A stretch of DNA of 64,000 nucleotides from Heliocidaris tuberculata (lineage: Eukaryota; Echinodermata; Echinoidea; Camarodonta; Echinometridae). The DNA is taken from positions 17,664,911 through 17,728,910 of the forward strand of contig CM046844.1 in the NCBI GenBank assembly GCA_025618425.1, read 5' to 3'. The number at the start of each line of letters is the position of its first letter. Within the stretch, counting starts at the first letter, position 1. Made by a program: the position numbers and the translations under genes. Below the pieces are notes generated by a model. That model ran no database searches. It had not been told where the DNA came from and saw nothing but the letters and a program-made list of their open reading frames with translations. Below, piece after piece: positions 35,401-48,600 of this stretch.

Positions 35401-38400
35401 ACCATTTATAATTTTAATAAATATAATTTTATGTGTTTAAATGTTTATATCAAATGCTATTACATTTTCTCTTGAAATTGGATTGCAGACTGATTGTATA
35501 GTATGCAGTGAGCTTAACTGATCAAGCTCTTTTACTTGTACATGTTGTTCTTTTCCTCTCTGAGCTCTGTTCTGTCGTATCACTGTCTATTAAATCATGT
35601 GTGGACCTACATGTAAAACACATAGCTGTATTACCTTTACATGACTGAGATCTATAGAGCAAATCTCCAGAAGAATGAATTTGCAGTGACTACAATAAAA
35701 GGGGTCATCTGAGGTCATGATGTCATCTTACATCTAGCCATATCACAGTATCACTTGCCCTCTAGCCTGCCCAGTATGCACCTGTTTGTAGTTACCATGG
35801 AAACCATACATGCTCTCAAGAGAGCATTCTTATTTAGTTTCCCTCTAACAAGGTCACCGCAAGTTCAAGAATATCCCCCTCCTCCCCATCGTCCAAATAT
35901 GACCATGTTCATGAAGGAATACATGTAGGCGTTTTCCTCAAAATGTACATCTATTTTCCACGCATCCGTTTGCACTCTTCTGCTGGTACAAGACGATGTA
36001 CCCGTCTGCCATTTACATGTATACTTTTGAATTGATCTGAATTGAATGAGAAATGCTGCAGCCAGTAGTACGTACATGTACATGTGTAGCCTTGAATGCA
36101 AAATTTGATGTTCAGAGTCAAATGGGAATTATATCATATCATTTAACATAGAGTTATCACCTTTCTAGTTCTCAAAAGATGATGTAGACTGTGTATTTAA
36201 TACATTGTACATGTAGGATCCGTACATTTTATGTGCAGTGTTCATATGGGCCTACATACTGCAATGCTGAGATAGTACCCAGGTCACATTGGGTCAAAGT
36301 GCACCGACCCCAAGCTTTTGTGGTTCCACAACCTGAAACTCGAGTCACAACCAAAACAATGGTGTTAAGAATTCTACACCCAAGTCTGTGATAGATGTGT
36401 CAATATTCATTTACTGCACAGCTTCCAGCTATATCTACTCCCATGGGCCATGGGTAGGAAATGATGTTGCGCCCTACATGTACATGTACGTTCATATTGT
36501 CTTTATTAAAAAGAGTAAACAATGCTTTTTCAAAGAGGACTGCTGTTTCTTGCAGGCATATATACAATGTAGTGTATATTTCCTTGTACTTGTACATTTA
36601 GGGAAGTACATGTACGCGTACATCATCAAAATAAGTACTTTGGAAAAGTCAGAGCCCATATTCTAGAATTTATTTTACAATGTTTCTGACAGGTAAACCC
36701 TACATAAATGTAGGCTTATTAGTTTTGAAAGTTTGGCTCCTGTACTTCGTGAATTTATAAAATAATTTGCTGATATTGGCAAGAATTAGAATTCTACCTC
36801 CAAATATCTAGTGGATTTTGCAGTAGGGCGTAAATGCTATAGGCCCTATCATAATATGTACATGTAAGCTGTGGAATAAACGCATTTATAAGTCGAATCT
36901 GTTGGGACCACAAAAAGTAGTTCGACTTAGGAAATGTAAATAACACATATTTTGCATAGTTTGGTCAAAAAAATTGATTCGACTTAGGGAAAGTTCGACT
37001 AAATGCAACTTCGAGTTATGCAAGGTTAACTGTATTATACTGATTTAGCTGATTTGTTTCTTGAATTTCACGAATTATACACATAATAACCATACAAAAT
37101 GATCTGGCTTATGTTAATTACATGTATCGCAAAAACAAACTACTTCCAAAAATTTGTCCCTTTTATCCACAAAGAAATCTTTATGCGAAAGTATCAACTA
37201 ATACAGTATTTGTACATACATGTATGTGTTCCCCAGTTTAAAGTAAGCAATAGCTTTCACCCTTAAAATGTCAAGTTTTGCCCAGTGCAGCATGTTCTAC
37301 CTTTAACACAACAGTATATTTTATTTTTAGTTGCCTTGATCCATTCTCATGCTAAAGTCATCAAGCTAGTCTAAATAGGAATAGTTGGTACTTGGTAGAC
37401 GGCAACAAATGCTTGACATATTTTGGCCTTGTGTGATCGACTTTGACAGGTTAATTCTTCTATTGGCCCTCTATGGTGAGAAATACTTGGAGTGTGATGT
37501 TTTTGTTTTGATGCTTTGACAGTCAAAAATATTTTTCTCTTTGTGTTGAAAGCTAAATTGTAAAAAAGATTGATTTGTTTGAGTAGTTAGGTTGAACCCT
37601 GTTTTTTGTACAATGATTTTTTTGTAAAAATATACTTTCTCCAATTTCATGATATCTTTTCTCCAATTTCATAATAATTCCTGAATCAGATGCACTTTTT
37701 TTTGGGGGGGGGGGGCAGGGCAGTTAGTTTGACTTTGAATATCAGAATTCATGCATGTCCTACTGTATATTCTCAGTAAATTCAAGTTTATATGATATTT
37801 TAAAATTTGATATTAACTTCATTTATAAAACTTTATGAACTGCTGTAGGCCTGTATATCTGTCACAAATAATAAAGCTTACTTAGACTTGTCTAGTATAG
37901 CAACATGCTCTCATCATGATTGGAGAAAGAGAAAAGAAATTTCTCCTGTTAGTGTTAGTGAAAGTGAAAATTGTAGTATCAACTGGATTCGCTCTCCAGC
38001 ATGTATTTCCTACTATGCGCCATATTGGCTTCAGCGCTGTCACAAACTTCAAATAGAGTTCCTCTGAAGTATTTATAGACGCACTGTGAGTCACAGATGC
38101 CGATCAAGAAGGCCAGGGAAATTATGCATGCGTAGGGGGATGACCTGGCACCCAAGGTTACGGACCTTGCGTGTACTTGCCTGACGAAGACCGTTCGTTT
38201 CCCCCCTCTTTCGCTTGTCCTGATTTTTTGGCATACCTGTAAGTGTCAGTTGTTAACACGTCCTAGTTTGATCTACATCTAGCTGCTAGGGATGCATCCA
38301 TGCACATGTACATTGTATGCTGTGTGAGTAATATGCTGTTCAAATGGACAAGGGAAATGGACATGTTTACTGTGTAAAATTTAGCGTACCGGTATGTTTG

Positions 38401-39568
38401 TGAAAGTGTTTAAATGGAATGGACTGAATAAAGAAATACTGGTATAGAGACTCGTTTCAAGGTCAAGATTTATTACAATTCACTTGAAAATATACCAATT
38501 AGAATAACTCCAGAAGAAAAAAAAAAATTGTTTAACAGTTGATATTTGTAGTGTATGTGTTATCTGTGTAAAATTTGCAATGTACATGTCCTTGTAAGAA
38601 TTTTTGAGAATTTAAAGGCAAAATTAAATTCATTTCTGTTCTGAACATTTATCAGTTAAACTCGTTGATTGAACTCACCCTTAGAATGTGATGATTCGAA
38701 ACATTGTATCAAAATACTCATCCTACATGTTATGTCAGGTAAGCTTCAATCATGCAAGCTCAGTTGCATTTAGTATCAACCGTTGTGAATGACTGGGTCA
38801 TCCATATTTCATATCTTATCCTTGTATGATGTTGTTGTAGTAGATAATATAGCCTCACTTGATCGGTGATGCCGCTGCTCCCGGTGTTTATGATGAGTCA
38901 GGTTTAGCACCATAGTATGACTAATAATCATCTCATGATATCATTTATTCGTGCTACATGCTCATCTCGACCAAGATACCATGTATCACTGCACATCAAT
39001 TCATTAAGTTAATTTGATCAAAATATGATAGCATGGGGTTAGGGAGAAGTGAGACAGATTTTCGTGAAATGAATACCTTGTCAAGTAGTCACCTATCTTC
39101 TTCCTTTCTGCTGGTAGATCAAATTTTACTGAATTGCTTGATGTACATGTATTTGAAGGTTTTATAGTTCCGACTTGGAAAAGAAAATATTTGTTTTTGA
39201 CATTTGTTTGACTATGATTATAAAAGGTAATCCATAGTGTGAGTCAATGTCATGGAAAATTTGTTTTTCCTGTTTTTATGCAGTCCTTGTACTAGACCAA
39301 AAGTTATATTGTTCATTTTCAGTGTCCTTTTTTCGATATGTTCCTTTCCTTTTCCTTTGATTATCTCCATTTCTTTCATCCTCTCTTTCTCTATTTCTCC
39401 CTATATGCCTCTTTCTCTCTATCAGTCACCAACTAGTTTACGTGAAGGTTTGTAATATCTCACATGATAATCTTCCTATTTCTCCTCCTCTCTTTCCATC
39501 TTTTTTTCCCTCTATCTTCCTCCCTCTTTCTCCCTATTTCTCTTCTCTCTCCCCCTCTCCCCCCCCCC

Positions 39569-39616
<48 letters not shown>

Positions 39617-42600
39617 CCCTGTCTTGATAAGTCATTCCTCTTGGCTCTTGCAGTCTCTCCTAGTGATAACCAGGGGGAGTGGTAGATATGTGAAGACACA
39701 AAAAAAGGGTTCTCCAGAAGAGATTCCCTGAATCTCTCTGTTGATCCCCGTGAAGATGGTTGTCATCCCCAATGCATCTATTTTATCTCGGACGTGTTGA
39801 CAATTGTGATCTGATGCATACAGCTTCCATAGATGCCTGAGAGCATCACCGTAGATATGGGAGGCATCCTTAAGTGCTTACGTATCCATGGAGATTCCTT
39901 GTGAATGACTATGCCTGCAGAGGAAGAGATAGTTTGCTGTTTGCTATTAGAGACCATTTGTATCTCATGAATTATTCGGACGTGAAATGGGTTGATAGGA
40001 GTTTGAGACTGTTTGTGCCTGGATAGCAGATATTGTCTGCTGAGCACCAGAAGGGTGTTGATGATGGCACTTTCTAAAGAGTTAACCCTTTCAGGACAGG
40101 AATTATTTCAGGGCTAAATTGATCACATTTTGTTCTTCAAATTGGCAACAATAATATTTTTCTTTTAGTGCTACAAGATTGTAATAAGGGGTAATGTCTT
40201 TGAAAACAATATACATGGTTAAAAGAATTGTCGAAAAGTTGAAAAAGTTGCCAATTTCGATAAAAAACAATGATTTTGAACCTCTCATTGTGTTGCCAAT
40301 TTAAGGATTTTAAAGCTTATTCTCGTTTTTTAAATTCCTGTCATAAAACGCAATCTGGTCATGCAACAAAAATGGACATAGCTTGTGCAGAAATTTTTGC
40401 TCTTTCTACTCATACATCTGGTATATTTTTTAGAGCTCTGAATTAAAAGTTATTGAACCAAACCACAAAATGTGGTCAATTGTCTAATGCCCTTCTGGCT
40501 TTCAGCAAATGATGGATATAAGCAACAAAGGTGGGCATGATGAAGATAATGATGGCATTAATAACAACTGTGATGGTGAGTGGTGAAGATGGTGATGATG
40601 ATGATGATGATGATAATAATGACAACAGCAAGAACTCGATGATGATGATCATAGTGATGATGGTGATGATGATGATGATGGTGGTGGTGGTAGTGCAGGA
40701 GGAGGAGGAGGAAACACATTGAAGATGATACTGATGACACAGATATGATTGTATTCAATTAATCAATATGAATGATAGGCAATTTGCAATGGCAATTTTC
40801 GAAAGGGAAGTAGAGATTTGAAATGATATGGAGAAGCACATCGTCTGTTTGGAGCAAGAAGGGCATTAAGTCTGTTCAAAAGATATGAATTAATGCCCTT
40901 CTGGCTCCAAACAGACAATATATCCGTTGGATACTGTTGATGCCAAATTTCTAATAGTCTTTCAAATCTGAAACATATCGTTGTGTTAGATGTTCTCTCT
41001 AGGTTTCCATGGTGAGTGAGTATTCACAATTGAAGGTTTTCGGTAACACCATGTGGGAGCCTCTGTGAAAAGGCTGTTGATATATTCTTTCGTGAAAAAA
41101 TAACCCACTTATGGGGCGTTTAGAGGAATTTAGGTGAAGTTAAAGGAAAGGAAAGAGATGGAAATGGAATGAAATTAAATTAAACACTTACACAAGACTA
41201 TTTTTGGTTTTTGTTTTCGGTGTTTGTACACCAAAAATGAAGTGAAATGGAAAGAGGAAAGAAGAAAAAGGAGGAAAGAAGAAAAAGGAAGAAAGAGTGA
41301 TTGAGATCAGGAAAGTTCTGAGTAGGTCACAGAAGTCTCCTAAACAGACATACATCACAACATTAAACTACATTACCCCCCCCCCCCCCCAACAGAACAC
41401 ACTACTTCACGCCAATTGATAATCTCTAAACAGATTAATGGACCCGACAGGAAACGACTAACAATAGACTTAGACGTTTGTGCGGCAAACTTCCGACACA
41501 GACACACATTTAGACCACGCAACCGCAAGCCACGCCCACTTCCGTTAACGGACCAATCAGAGGCCCGGAACGGCGAACACGGGCTCGCACAGTAACGGTA
41601 CACCGGTCCGCACAACTGCATAAATACTAGCCGCACTACAGTTTTCCTCGAGTTAATCTCCTGACGATGAACAGAGCACACTGTTCGAAACGCGTCGAGA
41701 CAGATATACTCCTTTACCGAAAGAATACCATAGTTCAGAAACTCTCTTTCAGAACTACTCTACAGAGGAATACAAACAGTTCTTTTCAGAACTACTCTCT
41801 CCAAACTTCTGTGACCTACTCAGAACTTTCCTGATCTCAATCACTCTTTCTTCCTTTTTCTTCTTTCCTCCTTTTTCTTCTTTCCTCTTTCCATTTCACT
41901 TCATTTTTGGTGTACAAACACCGAAAACAAAAACCAAAAATAGTCTTGTGTAAGTGTTTAATTTAATTTCATTCCATTTCCATCTCTTTCCTTTCCTTTA
42001 ACTTCTCCTAAATTCCTCTAAACGCCCCATAAGTGGGTTATTTTTTCATGAAAGAATATATCAACAGCCTTTTCACAGAGGCTCCCACATGGTGTTACCG
42101 AAAACCTTCAATTGTGAATATCGTTGTGTTTACGAACTGACAAATCCGTGCACGCTGCACAGAAACGTGAAGTGGCCGGAAACGCATGTATAGATATAGG
42201 TGTACTTAGATAACAGAATTTGCTTTTGTTGCATAATTGCATGTATCGATATATACATGTACATTAAAAGAAAGCTTATGACTTTAATTTTGCAGTGGTG
42301 TATATTGTTATGTATATTAATACGAAATAGGGAAGCACTGGCCCTTCAAACATGATTCGACGGTTCGTAAAACCGTTTTCTCCAAAGCGCGTATTTGCGC
42401 GCTTGCACGGATTCGTCAGTTCATGAAAACGACGACAATATTTGACCCCAAAGAAAGAAGAAAACTACATGGGAGTGATGAGCTCTTGACATAATGTACA
42501 TGTAGCTAAAATAGGTCTGATTAAAACTGAAACCTAATGATAAACATCCATGCTTCTAAATAGTGTCTTAAATTTTATGATGTATCAAACATAATTTACA

Positions 42601-45600
42601 TGTAAGTACCTAATAACATGTAGGCCTATTGACTTTACCAAGTTGTCACATACTGCATGTTTGTCTCACTAATACAATGTATTTTTACAGCCCTGCGATG
42701 AATCAAACTGTAAACTTCTGTATTGGACCAGAACAAATATCACCAGATTGGAAACTGTTTGTTGAAGAAGTGCAAATTTATCTGTCGTATATGTGGGCCC
42801 ATTCATTGACTACTATATGATGACCAACACTGTATACTGTGAAGAGCTTGGCAAACTTGTCTTGAAAGTTGAATAGCCAGTCTACAAAACTTACATACTA
42901 TACAAACCTTGTTTACAAAGACTGCTCAAGGGAGACAAGAAAAGTGGTCTTTATGAGCAGGTGGTCCTTATGAAAGTGTCTTTAAAGGAGAAGGAAACCC
43001 TGGAGAAAAATCAGTTTTAATGAAAAGAGAGGATAGAGAGAAGCAATTTAAAAAAAGTTCTATCAACATCGATTACAAAATGAGAAAGTTATGAATGTTT
43101 GAAAAGTCTCAATTTACTTTCTATGGCGATCCTCAAACTGGTAATGTTGCTTCAAAGTGACAGGTTTAGTAGTACAACTCTCCATATGTTTTGTACACAA
43201 AATTTCATATTTTCCCCTTTATCTCTTAAGGTCCGGCTTGTCTCCTTAGCTCAAGATATATCATGGGAAAGTGTATTTGACACAACATATGTTGAGTTAA
43301 CAAAAGGACAAGCAGCATCTTTCGAGATAATGGAAGAAATATGAAATTTTGTGTACAAAACATGTTGAGAGTTGTACTACTAAACCTGGCATTTTGAAGC
43401 AACAGTGCCAATTTGAGGATCACCATAGAAAGTAAATTGAGACTTTTCAAACTTCCATAACTTTTTCATTTCATAGTTGATTTTGATGGAACTTTTTTTA
43501 AATTGCTTCTCTCTATCCTGTCTTTTCATTAAAAAGGATGTTTCCCCAGGGTTACATTCTCCTTTAGTACATGTTCCAATCAGAAATGCTATTCAAGGGA
43601 AACAAAAATTGTGGTCTTTATAGACAGGTGGTCTTTCTATACAGGTGGTCGCCAGAGCAGGTTTGACTGTATTTGAGTATTGCTAACTTCAGACTTCAGA
43701 TTACATGAACATGGCTATTTTACTGAGCTGGGCTCCGTTGCATAAAACTTATCATTAACGGTAACTTTGCCATCAATGGTAACTCCCATGGAAACCTTGA
43801 TTTTTCATTGGCTGTTGAGTGATGTTACCATGGTAATACCATTGATAGCAGAGTTACCATTAATGGTAAGTTTTATGCAATGGGGCCCTGGTGACCTATT
43901 TTACCTCCACAATTAACAGTAAAAGTTACCCATGTTCACCCATATTATAGAATATAAATAATAGGCCTATTAATCAAAAGAATTCATTCTGGTATTGTGT
44001 TAGCTCATGAAATTGCACCATTTTCCCTCCATATTGTGTAGTAAACTTTGCTAAATATACATCAAAATATGACTGATCAATATGTAACAGCTCAAATTAC
44101 TACCAGCAAATAATATACATGGGAGTAGTGAGCAGTCTTGCCATAAAATAGAATACAAAACAAAAGAATACTCCCTGTCCTTCAACCTCCAGAAATCTTG
44201 CATGTACATGCAGAAAATACTGTTACAGAAAAGGTTACATGTATATGTACATGTACGTAACATGATGCAAGTTTCAGCTAAAAGGCTTTGACGTTGTGAT
44301 ATTGTAAGGTTTATCCATGTAGGCCTAGCACCTATACCAAGGTTTCACAAATTTTGTAAAATCAACACTACCCTTACAAAGCCTGTAATAGCCCATGGCC
44401 CATGTTCCCCTAGAAAACATATTATGAGAAATATTCTGCAACTTCAGCTTGTAAAATTCATAAAATCATATATTACCTTATATAAAGCCTCAACTGCTCA
44501 TTTTATGGAGCTTTAATGTTTTGAATTATAGTTTGTCATCATACCCATATCTTGCTGTGAGGCTTACTATATAATTATTATTCTGATGGTCTTCTATTTT
44601 CAAGTACACCTGGAAATACCCATGATGAATACAACACAGTAATCTTCATATCAGCGAAGTTGTTTGTCAGAAATTAGGGGTTAAATGCTTCGACATCTAT
44701 TAAAATCTGACTCATTTAAAAACTATCTGGCTTGTTGTCTCTTACATACTGTAAGTAATGATGAATTTACAAGGTATTTACATGTAGATGTTTGCAATTT
44801 CAGATAACATCTCTGATTTTGTCATCTTTAAAATTTGTGTTAATGTTGATATAATGATGAATCAGTCATTTACAACTTGATGTACATGTACATGTATATT
44901 GCACTCTGTTTACTCAAATTGTAATCACATCATCATCTTCATTCTTTCAAAGTGAGAATGCATTAGATGTGGAGATCAGCTGTGAAAGATACAATTTATG
45001 CAAGAGATTAAAAAAGACACAGTCCATGTATGTACATGTAAATGTACAATTGCTGGAAGTTGTGTAAGGTGAATTTTAAAAAATGCAAATCAATATCAGT
45101 ACCATTGTTACTATTGCAAGATCTTTGGACAAAGGGAAACCCTAGTCCAATCAATACTACCATTAAAGGTAATATTTATTTTTAAATGAAAGGAAAATTA
45201 AGTTATGGAATTAGGCACAAATAATTATGTCTTCAAATTCTGCAAAATTATTGGCAATATAATGATTACCTGTAGTTATGTTTAGTGTTAAATGTGCCTA
45301 GGCTTTTTTTTTTCCTTTTGTCAGTTTTGATAGATAAAATGACCATATTTATGGACAAATGTCACTTTTTAAAGAAAATATCTAAATGTCAACCAATTTT
45401 TGCTTTTCTTGATTAACTTGCTGTTCATATTTGATGCTATTAATCCAAAATATAGAAGAGAACTTTTAAGGATGATACACATTGTTGATTGAGGTCTATT
45501 TGGTGAAAAAAAAATCTGTGCATCTGATATACAGGGAATGTGTTTTAACTTTTAAGGGTATCTAACAGTTGACTCTCTCTCTAAAAAAAAAGAGTGATTT

Positions 45601-48600
45601 TTTTTCACTCCCCCTGGAGTTGTGTGAGTGATTACTTGTTTAGAAGTGAATATCAAGTTTATATCGAGTGCTGTCTAAAAAGAAAATAAATTTTCACTCT
45701 ATATTTCACTCCCCTGTCTTTTTTTTTTAATTAGATAGTTACAAAATTACATGTATGGAAATCTATGTCTCGGATTCTGTTACCTAGACTGGGCATTCAT
45801 TACCTTTAACGAGGAGAGATTCTTTTGAAATGCCCATCTGTCGTCCCTGGGCATTAGCAAGCTTGTCGTGGATGCATTAGTAAGATTCTTGTAATATAGG
45901 CCATGCATAAAGAAACAGTCACGAGTTGGTGTTTCCGTTTTCATAGCAACAATACCTAATAGCTGTATTTGCTGTGCTTCGATGTACAATCCACCAACCA
46001 TTGCTCCTGGACAGTATTCTGAGATTCATTTTATCTCAGTTAAAAAAATTTATTTTATCTCGGTAAGATAAAATGCGCAAAAAAACTTTTTTTAGCGGCA
46101 TTTTATCTCATTGGGACCTGCCCATTTTATATCCGTTATCCAATCAAAAACTGTTGTTAGTTCTCACCTTTAGCATGCTCAACCGATAGAATCTCTCTCC
46201 TCGGTACAGAGCGTGTTGCGTCTTTACTTCATAACGCGTGTTTTAAAGCGCAAAATGTGTTAAAGCGCAAAACGCATTTTTGATGCAAGTGCTGGAAGAG
46301 GGGGTTAAAGTGACACTGCTGTCCGCGTATCACGCTTATCAAAGTGCAAGGCACGCAAGAGGTAAGAGCGTGAGATAAAATCCGAGATAAAATCCGAGAT
46401 AAAATGTGATCTCAGAATACAAAAAGATAAAATAAAATATTTTAGAGATAAAATGGTGCTCAGAATATTACCCCTGGGCTTCACTTTGTCAGAGTCAAAG
46501 GGGTTAGGGTTAGGGTTAGGTACATTGCTGTAGGGTTTAAAGGGAAAGTCCACCCTGGTATATAGTTGATTTTGAAATAAAAGCAGAAAAATGAGAGAAA
46601 CAGATGAGTAAAAGTTTTGAGCAAAATCCTATGTAAGAGATAAGAAAATTATTAATTTTTTTTTGCTCAGTACAGAAAATCTTATAAATTTTGATTTTCT
46701 TTTTTTTTGATGAAGGCATAGATTTGTTCCATACAAGTGTTGTGTAAAAACATATGGGCAATGATTATATCTAAGGCGCATGTATTATTGAATATTTTCT
46801 GTAGATAAATCGGAAATTAATGATTTTGGCGGTACAGGGCAAATGAGAGAGAAGCTCACAAGATATGTCACAGAGTTGCGAATTTCTGTTTGATTGATTA
46901 CAACTTCAAAAATTCATAACTTTCTTATTTTTTACTGTATTTTGCTCAAACCTTCAGGGATCTGTTCATTTAATTTTTCTTCTTCTTTTAAAACCAACTT
47001 GTAATCAGGGTAGACTTCCCCTTTAAGTTTATAATTCTGTTAGTGTAAGAAATCACCATGGAGCAATCGTTGCTTGAGCATGTGTCATGTTATGTACAAC
47101 CTTTGGCATTCTAGCCCTTAAGAAAAAGTAATTGAGAGAGCATTGTAAACAGAAACTTTAGTGGAATATGGCCATTGTTTGTGGAGCAAATATTGTGATA
47201 TTAGAGGTGTTATATTTTTACTTAGCAAGTATGTATTGTCTAAGAGGACTGAGAGGCAGAGGGGCTTAAACTCTGTGTCAAACTCAAGTATATGTACCTG
47301 TATGTGAGTTAATGCCCTTCTGGCTCTCAGCAAACAATATTTTCCAGATAATGGTTGTGTGAAAAACCTTGATAGGCCTACATTTATCTGAGAAAGAAAA
47401 TACAACACAGCTGCCCTGTTAGAGGTGTCAATATACTATTAATACATGGTTGGGAGAATGGGAGTGCGTTAGTGCGATCTGGCAACACAAAGGTTTTTAT
47501 CGTGGTGTACTAACGCACGAGGCGTAGCCGAGTGTGTTAGACACCACGATAAAAACCTGCGTGTTGCTGGATCGCACTAGTGCACGACCTCACAACCATG
47601 TATTAAAAGTTTTATAAAACGGGTCTACAAAAATAGTGTTTTCTTACAATCTTAGGGTTTGATCCGGATTAGCCGTACGTTAGTCCCCTCGCCGTGCGTT
47701 AGCACTTTTTTTTTGCACGGTCACGTGTTATTTGACCAATCAGGATGGCTACATTCTTGAACCCGTTTTATAACAAACACTAACCAATGAAATTTCATCA
47801 TTTCCATGAAATGAAGTATTTTTTTGCTGTGATGATACTACATGTACATGTATACTGGATGCAATTAACTGATTGAGGACAGAAACTGACTTCTACCATA
47901 TATGCTTGTTGACCTTGATAAATATTAGAAATGCCCTGTAATAATAGGGCAATCAACGAGGGATGAAATGAACTTTGCAGACCATTTGCTACTTCCGAAA
48001 TTTATTTCTGGTACTTTGTTGTTTTTATGTTTGGAGATGGTAAATGCTATTGCATTTTTTTTAACTCTGTGAATCTACATTATTACTACCAAATTTTGGA
48101 GATTTTTGCAAGTTCAAGTTCATTTTTTCCCTCTCTCAATTATTTTCCCCATCCTTAACGTGTAGGTAAAGCATCTAATGACTTTAAGATTTAAACTATC
48201 AAGAAAGAAATTGATACTAGTCAAATGTTCTTTTGTTATTGTTGTTTTTCTTTTTGTTAGTTTCAATATCTCAGGGAGAAGATACAAACTGGCATTGCCT
48301 GTAATCCAGAATATAATCCCATCCATGACCAGTCTTCAATCTTCTTTTGGGGGTTTCTGTTTTGTTTTGTTTGTTTGTTCTTTTTTTTTTTTTTTTTTTT
48401 TTTGAGGAGGAGGGAGATAGTTTTCAGCATCTTAGTGAGCAGATACAAACTCACATTGCCTGTAATCCAGGCAGGCTACAATCCCATCCTTGACCGGTGT
48501 CCAATCTGGTGTGTTTATTGATCGTATTTGAAGATACCCATCCAGCCGCTCCAATGCCAATTGTAACAATCAGTGGTGTATAAAATGGTGTGAGTCATCC

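Noticed and set aside
38170..38215. CTGACGAAGACCG resembling a hammerhead core
   Set aside because: No GAAA partner and no closing stems follow; it reads CGTTCGTTTC instead.
40531..40758. Asp/Met-rich and His-rich frames
   Set aside because: Microsatellite artefacts.
41373..41681. 102-residue minus-strand frame in the hammerhead element
   Set aside because: It spans the promoter-like centre and a C-run and shows no recognisable domain; the element looks non-coding.
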